DNA of 9,828 nt. Source: Propionibacteriaceae bacterium (GTDB lineage: Bacteria; Actinomycetota; Actinomycetes; Propionibacteriales; Propionibacteriaceae). The DNA lies in contig JAUMYR010000103.1 of assembly GCA_030528545.1 (NCBI GenBank), positions 1 to 9,828 of the forward strand, in the 5' to 3' direction. The notes under the pieces are model-generated. The model worked only from the letters and a program-made list of their open reading frames with translations, searched no databases and was not told where the DNA came from. Positions 1 through 6,175 of this stretch are shown piece after piece; position 1 is the first letter of the stretch; every line of letters begins with the position of its first letter. The position numbers and the translations under genes were made by a program.

Positions 1-1070
1 CGGCGGCTTTCGCGGTGGCGCTGCCCGGGAGCCTCGCGACCGTGGGGCTGCTCGCCTCCTTCGCCGCCATCGGGGCTGGCGCGATCCGCTACGTCGAGTT
101 CGCCGCGGTCGGGATCACGGCCTTCATCCTCGTGCTGCTCGCGCACTACATCGGCAAGGTCCTTCGTCACGCCACCCACCGGCGGATCGCCTGGGGGGTG
201 CTCCTGGCGTCCTTCCTGGCGACCGGGGCCAATAAGGCCATCGCGGTCGTCTCGCACCTGCTGGGGGTGCACGTCGGCTGGCGGCTGCCCAGCATCAGCG
301 CGCTGACCCTGATCGTCACCGCCATCGCCGCGATCGGGCTGTCCACCCTGATCTGGCCCCGCTCCGGCGAGAGCGCCCCGGCGGTCTCCACCACGCCCGG
401 GCGGGGCACCAGGAGGGCCACCGCCTGGTTCGCCGCGGTGACGCTGGGCGGCATCGGTGCCGGGTGGCTGCTGGGAGGCACGGCTGGGCTGCGGTTCCTC
501 GGGCTGATCGCCGGATCGGCGATCACCTCCTTCGGTGGGGGCGAGGCCTATGTCGGTGTCGCCGACGGCTTCTTCGTCCGCTCGGGCCTGGTGCCTTCGG
601 CCGAGTTCTACGGACAACTGGTGCCGGTGGCCAACGCGCTGCCCGGGCCGATCCTGGTGAAGGTCGCCTCGGGGCTGGGTTTCGCCTTCGGTTCGGCCCA
701 GGGCGGCGCCCTGGCCGGTATCGGTTTCGCCATCGCGGCCTTCGCCGCCTCGACCGCGTCCTGTTCCGCGGTGTGCCTGGTCGTGCTGTCGGCCTACGAC
801 CGTTTCGCCCAGTCGCTGTTCATGCAGCGCCTCGGGGCGTTCATCCTGCCAGTGATCTGTGGGCTGCTCGTCACGACGAGCTGCGCCATGGTCGTCGCCA
901 ACGCCGAGATCGCCGAGCGGGCGCAGATCGCGCCCACCCCCGTCGCCTGGGGGAGCGTGCTCGGCGCGGCCGCCCTGTGGTGGCTGCACCGCCGGTTCGG
1001 GTTGCACGACCTGGTGCTGCTAGCGCTCGCAGGCGGGGCTTCGCTGGCCGGTCTGCTGCTGGCGTCCTGA
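1..1070 (+). CDS. Chromate transporter (CHR/ChrA family), 3' part
   Basis: This is an integral membrane protein of the CHR family, whose studied members export chromate across the cytoplasmic membrane. The frame is open to the left edge (first full codon at base 3), so the GTG at 15 is probably internal. Two-domain CHR proteins are about 400 residues and about 355 are visible, so much of the first domain lies upstream. Counting from the GTG, the second domain starts near residue 138. It carries the family signature FGGGEAYV (about 173-180) and the proline-rich stretch NALPGPILVKVASG (about 207-220), followed by several hydrophobic segments to the C-terminus. The TGA stop is one base from the stop of the convergent permease gene. 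The family call is strong. Chromate as the actual substrate is inference, since many CHR homologues are uncharacterised. Confidence 0.85.
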   Translation, partial: AAFAVALPGSLATVGLLASFAAIGAGAIRYVEFAAVGITAFILVLLAHYIGKVLRHATHRRIAWGVLLASFLATGANKAIAVVSHLLGVHVGWRLPSISALTLIVTAIAAIGLSTLIWPRSGESAPAVSTTPGRGTRRATAWFAAVTLGGIGAGWLLGGTAGLRFLGLIAGSAITSFGGGEAYVGVADGFFVRSGLVPSAEFYGQLVPVANALPGPILVKVASGLGFAFGSAQGGALAGIGFAIAAFAASTASCSAVCLVVLSAYDRFAQSLFMQRLGAFILPVICGLLVTTSCAMVVANAEIAERAQIAPTPVAWGSVLGAAALWWLHRRFGLHDLVLLALAGGASLAGLLLAS

Positions 1071-1071
1071 A

Positions 1072-2418
1072 TCACTGGGAACGGATCGCCGCGAGGGGAC
1101 TCAACCGCATCGCCCGATGCGCCGGGACGAGCCCCGCCACCGTCCCGATGAGGGTCGCGAACACGACCGCCCCAAGGCTCAGCTGGACCGGGATCACCGA
1201 GATCGTGGCCGGGACCCCATCCTGGGCGGCCATCCTGCCCAGAGTCGCGTTGAGCACCGCCGAGAGGGCGAGGCTGAACAGCACCCCGATGGCTCCGCCC
1301 AGCAGCCCGATGAGGGAGGACTCCACCAGGAACATCTTGCGGATGTCGGTGATCGCCGCGCCCAGCACCTTCATGACCCCGATCTCCTTGGTGCGCTCGT
1401 AGACCGACATCATCATGGTGTTGGCGATCCCGATCGCGGCGACCAGCAGCGAGATGAAGCCGATCCCGCCGAAGACCGCCTGGACGAGCATCGCCTGGTT
1501 CTGCATCTCGCGCATCCATTCGAGATCACTCCTGACCGGGTAGCCCTGCGTCTTCAGGTCCGAAGTGAGCTGTTCCGCGGTGGCGACGTCCGGGGCCTCC
1601 AGGATGAACGCGGAATAGGTGAACGAACCCCGCGGCCTGCCGTTGCTGTCGGCATCCTGGCCGGGGAGGGCCTTACCGGGCATGGCCTTCTCCAGCGCCT
1701 TGATGAGGGCCTTGATGTCGGCATAGGCGCTCATCGCCTGCTCGCTCCACAGCGCGCCGCCGCTGTCGATGACGGCCGCGGCCCGGGTCACGATCCGTTT
1801 GGGCGGGGTCGCCGGGGTCTGCGTCCCCGGAACCTTGCCGGGGACCATCCCGGGCAGGCCCGCGGCTGGGTCTTCCCCGACGGTCAGGAAGTACTGGGAG
1901 TTGGCGATGTCGATCCTGGAGGCCGGGCCGGTTTCGGAGATGTCCCCGAAGTTGTAGCCGACCCGGTCCCCGACGACCAGGGCCAGCGGGGCACCCGCCG
2001 CGGGGATCGCGCCGCTAGCCAGGGTGAAATCCTTCCCGGCCAGGATGTCGTGGGGGAGGCCGATGACCTGCAAATAACCGTTCTCGGCGCCGATCCGGAC
2101 CGAGGCGTGGAGCTGATAGACCGGCCAGGCCCGCTCGACGCCGGGCAGGTTCTTCAGCTCGTTGAGGTAGCGGTCGTCCATCCGGGTGGTGCTGGGGCGC
2201 CCATCTGTCGGGGTGGGGGCGCCGTACACCTCGATCTGGCGCAGGCTGGCGTTCTTGGCGATCATCTGGAGCTGGGTCTGCGACAGCCCGATCCCGATGG
2301 ACATCATGACCACGACCGCGGTGGTGCCGATCAGGACGCCGAGCACCGTCAGCGAGGTGCGGAACTTGCGTTGCCACAGGCTGCCCAGGGCGGCCCCCAT
2401 GACGTCGGAGAAACGCAT
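1072..2418 (-). CDS. MacB/FtsX-type ABC transporter permease
   Basis: This is the membrane subunit of a MacB/LolCDE-like ABC system, a class that moves substrates or transmits force on the outer face of the membrane rather than through a classic channel. The 448 residues show the usual four-helix plan. A first membrane helix (about 22-44) follows a basic stretch, WQRKFR. A large extracytoplasmic domain (about 45-305) contains Pro/Gly-rich insertions near 184-206 and 247-263. An FtsX domain follows with helices near 312-337, 366-390 and 412-433. The motif YERTKEIGVMKVLGA (340-354) is typical of the cytoplasmic coupling loop, and the protein ends with the family-typical RLSPLAAIRSQ. The ATG lies 9 bases after the stop of the preceding secreted-protein gene and has only a weak ribosome binding site, so translational coupling is likely. 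It is the last gene of a minus-strand operon with its ATPase. The substrate is unknown. Confidence 0.9.
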   Translation of the reverse strand: MRFSDVMGAALGSLWQRKFRTSLTVLGVLIGTTAVVVMMSIGIGLSQTQLQMIAKNASLRQIEVYGAPTPTDGRPSTTRMDDRYLNELKNLPGVERAWPVYQLHASVRIGAENGYLQVIGLPHDILAGKDFTLASGAIPAAGAPLALVVGDRVGYNFGDISETGPASRIDIANSQYFLTVGEDPAAGLPGMVPGKVPGTQTPATPPKRIVTRAAAVIDSGGALWSEQAMSAYADIKALIKALEKAMPGKALPGQDADSNGRPRGSFTYSAFILEAPDVATAEQLTSDLKTQGYPVRSDLEWMREMQNQAMLVQAVFGGIGFISLLVAAIGIANTMMMSVYERTKEIGVMKVLGAAITDIRKMFLVESSLIGLLGGAIGVLFSLALSAVLNATLGRMAAQDGVPATISVIPVQLSLGAVVFATLIGTVAGLVPAHRAMRLSPLAAIRSQ

Positions 2419-2427
2419 CGCCGAGGC

Positions 2428-3525
2428 CTAGTCCATGGGGGCCAGGGGGCCGCCGTCCAGCAGGGACATGTCCGAGGCCAGATTCGCCTGTTCCTGACGC
2501 TTGCGCCGGGCCCGGACGATGAGCCACACGGCGAGGCCGATGACGGCGGCCAGCCCGAGGAGAACCAGCAGCAACCCGATCGGCAATGAGGGCTCCTCCG
2601 GCACGGGGACCTCCATCCCGCCGGGCAGGTTCTCCTTGGCCTCCTGGACGCTCAGCTCGACGGTCTTTTCGAGGGTCTGGACCTTGCCATTGGCGTCCTC
2701 GTAGCTGATGACGAGAACGACCGGGGCCGCGGACTCGGACTTGGCGTGGACGAGCAGGTCCACAGAGCTGGAGGCCCCCGGCTCGATAGTGCCGGTGAAG
2801 ACCTCGTTCGCGGTGACGTGCTGGTCCGGTTTCACGGCCACCCTGGCGTTGTAGATCTTGTTCTTGCCCAGGTTGTTGAGGCTGAACGTGACCGAGGAGT
2901 CCTGTCCGACCGAGATGGTGGCCGGGTTCGCCTGTGGCATGGAGGCGTCGGCGCGGGAGGTCTGGCGGACGATCACGGCGGCGGTCTCCTGGGACTGATA
3001 AGGGGTGGCCTGTCCGTCCTCGTATTCGATCTGTAGCGCCACGGGGTAGGGCCGCTCCTCCAGGGTGGGCAGGGTGTTGAAGGACAGCTCCCGGCTGACC
3101 GACCCGCCGGGTTTGATCGAGGAGATGTAGATCGAGGACGAGCCGGACGCGGGCAGGAAGGCCGAACCGTCCGAGGCCAGGGTGACCTTGATGTTGCTGA
3201 CCCGGGTGCGCCGGGACTTGTTCTCCAGGGTGAAGCTGACGGTGAACGGGGCACCGGCGGTGACCTGCTCCGGGGTGGTCGAGAAAGCCGTCAGCATGAG
3301 GCGGGGCACCGGCTGCCCGGGGACTCCGCCCGAGGTCCCTCCTGGGGCGCCACCGGGGATGCCGCCGGGGTTCCCAGCCCCAGTGGACTTGGGGTCGGTG
3401 CCAGGGTCGGTACCGGCCGGGATCTTGTCGGGACCCGACTTCAGGGGGTTGGCGAGGGAGGGGCTGGGCAACGTGGCCAGGACCGCTGTCAGCACGAGCA
3501 GCAGGATCATACGGAGTCTGTTCAT
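2428..3525 (-). CDS. Secreted, C-terminally membrane-anchored protein with two CARDB/NEW3-like domains
   Basis: The 365-residue product starts with a signal peptide (about 1-25, hydrophobic core ILLLVLTAVLATL, likely cleavage after SLA). A low-complexity Pro/Gly linker follows (about 36-74) with repeated PGG units. Two similar beta-rich units come next (about 76-188 and 196-296). Each begins with a stretch like TTPEQVTAGAPFTVSFTLEN or PATISVGQDSSVTFSLNN and ends near an acidic YED, which fits tandem Ig-like CARDB/NEW3 domains. A membrane helix (about 315-338), the basic stop-transfer RARRKRQ and a short cytoplasmic tail close the protein. It sits between its operon partners, 8 bases after the ATPase stop, with AAGG at 3535-3532 as a plausible ribosome binding site. 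In this Gram-positive setting it may do the extracellular adaptor job that periplasmic adaptors do for MacB in Gram-negatives. That role is inference; I recognise the architecture, not a named family. Confidence 0.8.
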   Translation of the reverse strand: MNRLRMILLLVLTAVLATLPSPSLANPLKSGPDKIPAGTDPGTDPKSTGAGNPGGIPGGAPGGTSGGVPGQPVPRLMLTAFSTTPEQVTAGAPFTVSFTLENKSRRTRVSNIKVTLASDGSAFLPASGSSSIYISSIKPGGSVSRELSFNTLPTLEERPYPVALQIEYEDGQATPYQSQETAAVIVRQTSRADASMPQANPATISVGQDSSVTFSLNNLGKNKIYNARVAVKPDQHVTANEVFTGTIEPGASSSVDLLVHAKSESAAPVVLVISYEDANGKVQTLEKTVELSVQEAKENLPGGMEVPVPEEPSLPIGLLLVLLGLAAVIGLAVWLIVRARRKRQEQANLASDMSLLDGGPLAPMD

Positions 3526-3533
3526 ATCCAGCC

Positions 3534-4274
3534 TTAGGGGTCGGTGCGGTCGTCGTGGGTGAGGTGGGTGGTGCCGGTGATGCGTCCGTCACCGATAGAG
3601 ACGATGGTGTCGGCGAAACTCGCCAGGTGGCTGTCGTGGGTGACCATGATCCAGGTCTGGTTGAACCGCCGGATGACGGTCCGGAACAGCCGCAGGGTCT
3701 GCTCGGCGGTCTTCGAATCGAGGTTCCCGGTGGGTTCGTCGGCGAACACCAGGGTCGGGTTGCAGGCCAGCGCGCGGGCGATGCCGACGCGCTGCTGCTG
3801 GCCGCCGGACAGCTGATTCGGGGTGTGGTGCAGGTGGCGCTCCAGGCCGAGCTGTACCAGGACGCGCCGGGCCCGCTCGGTGCGGATCGCTTTCGGGTAG
3901 CCGCGGAAGGACAGCGGCAGGGCGACGTTCTGCAGCGCGGTCATGGAGGACATGAGGTTGAACGACTGAAAGATGAACCCAACCTGGTTGCGCCGGTAGG
4001 TGACCAGTTCGGTCTCGGAGAAGGTGTGGAGCGGCTGCCCCGCGACGTAGATCTCACCGGCGGTCGGACGCTCCAGTCCGCCGAGCATGTTGAGCAGGGT
4101 GGATTTGCCCGAACCGGAGGTGCCGACCACGGCGGTGAAGCTACCCCGCGGGATCCGTAACGTGACCCGGTTGAGCGCCACCACCCGCGAGTCGCCCACC
4201 CGGTAGACCTTGCTGAGGTCCCGGGTCTCGACGAGCAAGTCCGGCGTTGGACTGGGCTGAGGCGTTGCGGTCAC
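3534..4274 (-). CDS. MacB/LolD-type ABC transporter ATP-binding protein
   Basis: This cytoplasmic ATPase powers the FtsX-type permease encoded two genes downstream. All nucleotide-binding motifs are intact in its 246 residues: Walker A GTSGSGKST (51-59), Q-loop glutamine 103 in IFQSFN, signature LSGGQQQR (155-162), Walker B with the catalytic glutamate in TLVFADEPTGNLDS (174-187, Glu180), and the switch histidine 213 in MVTHDS. The wording of the Walker B/D-loop region and the length are typical of the LolD/MacB/FtsE group. The start is GTG at 4274, preceded by GAAGGGA at 4285-4279 with 4 bases between. A promoter just upstream would give a leader of only about 15 bases. It is the first gene of the operon, followed after 8 bases by the anchored CARDB-like protein. 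The N-terminal Pro/Thr-rich dozen residues are not part of the conserved fold. Confidence 0.93.
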   Translation of the reverse strand: MTATPQPSPTPDLLVETRDLSKVYRVGDSRVVALNRVTLRIPRGSFTAVVGTSGSGKSTLLNMLGGLERPTAGEIYVAGQPLHTFSETELVTYRRNQVGFIFQSFNLMSSMTALQNVALPLSFRGYPKAIRTERARRVLVQLGLERHLHHTPNQLSGGQQQRVGIARALACNPTLVFADEPTGNLDSKTAEQTLRLFRTVIRRFNQTWIMVTHDSHLASFADTIVSIGDGRITGTTHLTHDDRTDP

Positions 4275-4295
4275 AGATTCCCTTCGATGGTCTGG

Positions 4296-4325
4296 AGACT
4301 AGCCTCAACAGCGGTGCGATCTCAA
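4296..4325 (-). promoter_or_regulatory. Predicted promoter of the ABC operon
   Basis: On the minus strand TTGAGA (4325-4320) and TAGTCT (4301-4296) are 18 bases apart. They match the housekeeping -35 TTGACA (5 of 6) and the actinobacterial TANNNT -10 pattern. Transcription would start near 4290, leaving about 15 bases before the GTG at 4274 and including its ribosome binding site. The stretch 4326-4422 between this promoter and the SRP RNA holds nothing else I can identify. Confidence 0.55.
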
Positions 4326-4422
4326 CGAATCCAGGGACAAAGTGGTCAAAAGTCGATTCCGCTCGGGCTCTGGCCCGATCCGGCCGCGGTTTGGTGCCGT
4401 CCGGCTGGGCAGCACCGCTGGG

Positions 4423-4447
4423 AAAAGAAAGGGGCCCTCCGCGCACC
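4423..4447 (-). terminator. Predicted terminator at the 3' end of the SRP RNA
   Basis: The 3' strand of the SRP RNA closing helix (GCGCGGAGGGCC, 4444-4433) is followed after a short C run by TTTCTTTT (4430-4423). The RNA's own GC-rich terminal helix plus this U-rich tract would act as an intrinsic terminator, so the SRP RNA is probably a separate unit from the ABC operon downstream. Confidence 0.55.
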
Positions 4448-4522
4448 TGGAAGAGCTCGCCTACCCTTGCTGTCTTCCGACCCTGGGGGAGTTCGGCAAG
4501 GTACCACCGCGCGGAGGACCTG
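4431..4522 (-). ncRNA. ffs: Signal recognition particle RNA, bacterial small type (4.5S-like)
   Basis: This RNA pairs with Ffh in the signal recognition particle, which targets nascent membrane and secreted proteins to the translocon. On the minus strand the hallmark tip is present: GGGTCGGAAGACAGCAAGGG (4483-4464), with the GGAA tetraloop at 4478-4475 and the AGCA of the Ffh-binding internal loop. The ends pair well: GGTCCTCCGCGC (4520-4509) with GCGCGGAGGGCC (4444-4433) forms a 12-bp closing helix with one G-U pair. The length of about 92 bases fits the small bacterial type without an Alu domain. A TANNNT -10 element lies just upstream and a U-rich tract follows. The exact ends are estimated from the helix and promoter to within a few bases. 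No protein gene shares its transcript as far as I can see. Confidence 0.93.
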
Positions 4523-4528
4523 GCGGAG

Positions 4529-4557
4529 AGTCTAGCGCACCGCTTCGGATCCCCAAA
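4529..4557 (-). promoter_or_regulatory. ffs: Predicted SRP RNA promoter
   Basis: On the minus strand TAGACT (4534-4529) is a TANNNT -10 element whose expected start point, about 4522-4520, coincides with the 5' end predicted from the RNA helix. TTTGGG (4557-4552) lies 17 bases upstream as a weak -35. The agreement of start point and RNA end is the main support. Confidence 0.5.
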
Positions 4558-4590
4558 CCCGAGCGGATCGTGGCCCATCGGGAGCCTCAG

Positions 4591-4621
4591 TTAGCCGAAA
4601 GCCGGGCGTCCGCGCTAAGAT
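4591..4621 (+). promoter_or_regulatory. Predicted tRNA-Ser promoter
   Basis: TAAGAT (4616-4621) is a good -10 element lying 7 bases before the mature 5' end of the tRNA. The best -35 candidate, TTAGCC (4591-4596), has a long 19-base spacing and is uncertain. The promoter is back-to-back with the SRP RNA promoter on the other strand. Confidence 0.45.
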
Positions 4622-4628
4622 CCTCGGC

Positions 4629-4713
4629 GGAGGATTCGCCTAGAGGCCTATGGCGCTCGCTTGGAAAGCGGGTTGGGTTAACGCCCTCACGGGTTCGAAT
4701 CCCGTATCCTCCG
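4629..4713 (+). tRNA. tRNA-Ser(GGA)
   Basis: A complete cloverleaf can be folded. The 7-bp acceptor pairs GGAGGAT (4629-4635) with ATCCTCC (4706-4712), and the discriminator is G4713 as expected for serine. The D stem is GCC/GGC (4638-4640, 4652-4654). The anticodon stem CTCGC/GCGGG encloses the loop TTGGAAA (4661-4667) with anticodon GGA at 4663-4665, reading UCC and UCU. The long variable arm (about 4673-4688) is class II, typical of serine. The T arm is ACGGG TTCGAAT CCCGT (4689-4705). The bases after the discriminator are CCG, so the CCA end is not encoded and must be added enzymatically. The gene is divergent from the SRP RNA gene and followed by a terminator. Confidence 0.96.
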
Positions 4714-4716
4714 CCG

Positions 4717-4728
4717 GGAGCTAGCTCC
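4717..4728. repeat. 12-bp perfect palindrome just after the tRNA
   Basis: GGAGCTAGCTCC is a perfect inverted repeat starting 4 bases beyond the discriminator base. It has no loop, so it is a poor RNA hairpin, but it could form with a few bases unpaired and be part of the tRNA 3' trailer. No function can be assigned. Confidence 0.3.
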
Positions 4729-4733
4729 TTTAG

Positions 4734-4769
4734 AACCCTCGCCGGTATGAGCGGCGAGGGTTTGATTTT
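4734..4769 (+). terminator. Intrinsic terminator after tRNA-Ser
   Basis: A perfect 10-bp stem, AACCCTCGCC (4734-4743) with GGCGAGGGTT (4753-4762), closes a 9-base loop and runs into the T-rich TTTGATTTT (4761-4769). It should end the tRNA transcript about 20-55 bases after the gene and separate it from the eut operon. Confidence 0.85.
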
Positions 4770-4807
4770 GTTCGAGGGGGCGGGCCGCGCTGGTGGCCGG
4801 AGCGTCC

Positions 4808-4865
4808 AGCCTGGGCATGTGGCGGGAGCCGCCGAAGCGGACGGGCCTTCCCGAGGGTCCAGGCT
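4808..4865. other. Nested inverted repeat in the eut upstream region, function unknown
   Basis: Three stems nest in 58 bases: AGCCTGGGC (4808-4816) with GTCCAGGCT (4857-4865), one pair being G-U; CGGGA (4823-4827) with TCCCG (4849-4853); and CCGC (4829-4832) with GCGG (4837-4840) around a CGAA loop. Such an element could be a structured leader, a small RNA or a protein-binding site. In GC-rich DNA some pairing is expected by chance. I could not match it to a cobalamin riboswitch or an ANTAR-type antiterminator. The rest of 4770-4898 shows nothing I can name. Confidence 0.3.
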
Positions 4866-4898
4866 CGCGGGAGGGGACGAACAGCTCTCCAGTCCAGC

Positions 4899-4929
4899 TT
4901 GAAGGTGCGTTCCGATGTTTTTGTACAAT
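4899..4929 (+). promoter_or_regulatory. Candidate eut operon promoter with overlapping palindrome
   Basis: TACAAT (4924-4929) is a near-ideal -10 element, and TTGAAG (4899-4904) is a possible -35 with a rather long 19-base spacing. The 8-bp palindrome TTGTACAA (4921-4928) overlaps this -10 and could be an operator core. An alternative is TTGTAC (4921-4926) with TAACCT (4946-4951), also 19 bases apart. The leader to the eutH ATG would be about 65-85 bases. Confidence 0.4.
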
Positions 4930-4979
4930 TGCCCTCTCCCGGTGCTAACCTGAGCCCAAACTTGCAAACATGCTTGTCA

Positions 4980-5000
4980 GGCCCTCGAAGATGAGGGGTC
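4980..5000 (+). promoter_or_regulatory. Small leader hairpin upstream of the eutH ribosome binding site
   Basis: GGCCCTC (4980-4986) can pair with GAGGG plus TC (4993-5000, one bulged G) around the loop GAAGAT. It ends 13 bases before the GGAG ribosome binding site (5014-5017). No U tract follows, so it is not a terminator. It could modulate translation or RNA stability, or be chance. Confidence 0.25.
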
Positions 5001-5021
5001 TCAAGTGATGGATGGAGCAAT

Positions 5022-6155
5022 ATGGATGTCAATGAGGTCATCGTCTGGATCCTGATGTTCTGCATGGTTCTGGGTGGATTGGACCGTGCCATCGGAAACA
5101 AGTTCGGACTAGGAGAGAAGTTCGAAGAAGGTTTCATGGCCCTCGGGCCGCTGGCCCTGGCCATGGTCGGTGTGATGTCCCTCGCCCCGGTGCTGGCAAA
5201 GCTGCTGGAGCCGGTGGTTGGGCCGATCTATCACCTGCTTGGTGCCGATCCGGCTATGTTCGCCGGAACCCTGTTAGCCAATGACATGGGAGGCTGGCCC
5301 CTAGCCCAGGAAATGGCCAAGGGGAACGCGGCCGCTGCGCAACTATCAGGTCTCATCCTCGGGTCCATGATGGGTGCCACCGTCGTCTTCACCATCCCGG
5401 TGTCGCTGGGCATCATCAACAAGTCGGATCGTCCCTACCTCGCCAAGGGCATCCTCGCCGGTATCGTGACGATCCCGGTCGGTGTGCTGGTCGGCGGCCT
5501 GGTCGCCGGTTTCGAGCCCGGAATGGTGCTGCTGAACCTGATCCCGATCGTGCTGGCCGCCCTCCTGATCGCTGTTGGCCTATGGCTGGTCCCGGACAAG
5601 ATGACCACCGGGTTCGAGTGGTTCGGCAAGGGCCTGGTCGCGCTCATCTCGATCGGCCTAGTGATCGCGGTCTTTGAGTTCATGACCGGTAAGAAGATCA
5701 TGCCCGCGGGCTGGGAACTCACCTCCCCCGAAGAAGGACTCAAGACCGTCGGCCTGATCGCGATGATGCTGCTCGGCGCCTTCCCGGCCGTCGCGCTCAT
5801 CATCAGGCTAGCCGGAGGCCCACTGTCGAAGGCTGGGCGTCTCATCGGCATCAACGAATCCGCCGCCGGTGGCATGATCGCGACCCTCGCCAACAACATC
5901 CCCATGTTCGAGATCATGAAAGACATGGACCCGCGGGGCAAGGTGGTCAACGCGGCCTTCGCGGTCGGCGCTGCCTTCGCCTTCGGCGACCACCTCGGTT
6001 TCACCGCGGGCGTCGCCCGGGAGATGATCTTCCCGGTCATCGCTGGCAAGCTCGCCGCGGGCATCACCGCGGTCGCCCTGGCCCTCTTCCTGTTCCGGCG
6101 CACGCTGCCCGCTGCCGCGGCCGAGCCCGCTAGCGAAGCGTCCTCGCAGGACTAG
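5022..6155 (+). CDS. eutH: Ethanolamine permease EutH
   Basis: EutH is the inner-membrane ethanolamine transporter of eut operons. It matters most when ethanolamine is scarce or the pH is low enough that diffusion of the neutral form is insufficient. The 377-residue product is hydrophobic throughout, with about ten membrane segments, and has strongly conserved EutH stretches: FEEGFMALGPLALAMVG (34-50), AMFAGTLLANDMGGWPLAQE (78-97), LILGSMMGATVVFTIPVSLG (111-130), KGILAGIVTIPVG (142-154) and FGDHLGFTAGVA (321-332). The N-terminus MDVNEVIVWILMF matches the family start. This fixes the ATG at 5022, which has GGAG at 5014-5017 as ribosome binding site. ATGs at 5008 and 5012 are in other frames. 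It is the first gene of the operon, followed after 20 bases by eutN. The C-terminal tail (from about 363) is Ala/Ser-rich and not conserved. Confidence 0.96.
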   Translation: MDVNEVIVWILMFCMVLGGLDRAIGNKFGLGEKFEEGFMALGPLALAMVGVMSLAPVLAKLLEPVVGPIYHLLGADPAMFAGTLLANDMGGWPLAQEMAKGNAAAAQLSGLILGSMMGATVVFTIPVSLGIINKSDRPYLAKGILAGIVTIPVGVLVGGLVAGFEPGMVLLNLIPIVLAALLIAVGLWLVPDKMTTGFEWFGKGLVALISIGLVIAVFEFMTGKKIMPAGWELTSPEEGLKTVGLIAMMLLGAFPAVALIIRLAGGPLSKAGRLIGINESAAGGMIATLANNIPMFEIMKDMDPRGKVVNAAFAVGAAFAFGDHLGFTAGVAREMIFPVIAGKLAAGITAVALALFLFRRTLPAAAAEPASEASSQD

Positions 6156-6175
6156 ACGGACGAGGAGCTGAACAG

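Noticed and set aside
15..17. GTG at 15 as the true start of the CHR gene
   Set aside because: The frame is open to the left edge and the first CHR domain with its own signature is missing, so the start must lie upstream.
1117..2589. Long plus-strand open frame (490 codons) opposite the permease and anchored protein
   Set aside because: Its composition is dominated by Arg, Asp, Gly and His, as expected for a shadow frame of a real GC-rich gene. The minus-strand products carry clear domains.
3340..3380. DNA tandem repeat in the PGG linker region
   Set aside because: The repetition comes from a short Pro/Gly-rich coding linker of a few imperfect units. It is not an independent DNA repeat or a CRISPR-like array.
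2015..3592. Minus-strand open frame of 525 codons overlapping the anchored-protein gene
   Set aside because: It is a frame-shifted shadow, Pro/Arg/Gly-rich throughout, of the gene with a signal peptide and anchor.
4629..4713. Attachment site (att) in the tRNA-Ser 3' end
   Set aside because: No second copy of the tRNA 3' end and no integrase is present in the window, so there is no positive evidence.
4587..4967. Minus-strand 126-codon open frame over the tRNA and leader
   Set aside because: It runs antisense through the tRNA and terminator, has no domain and has atypical composition.
4770..5021. Cobalamin riboswitch or ANTAR-type antiterminator in the eut leader
   Set aside because: Expected because the lyase needs B12 and some Gram-positive eut operons use such RNAs. 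I found no convincing B12 box and no twin hexaloop hairpins followed by a terminator.
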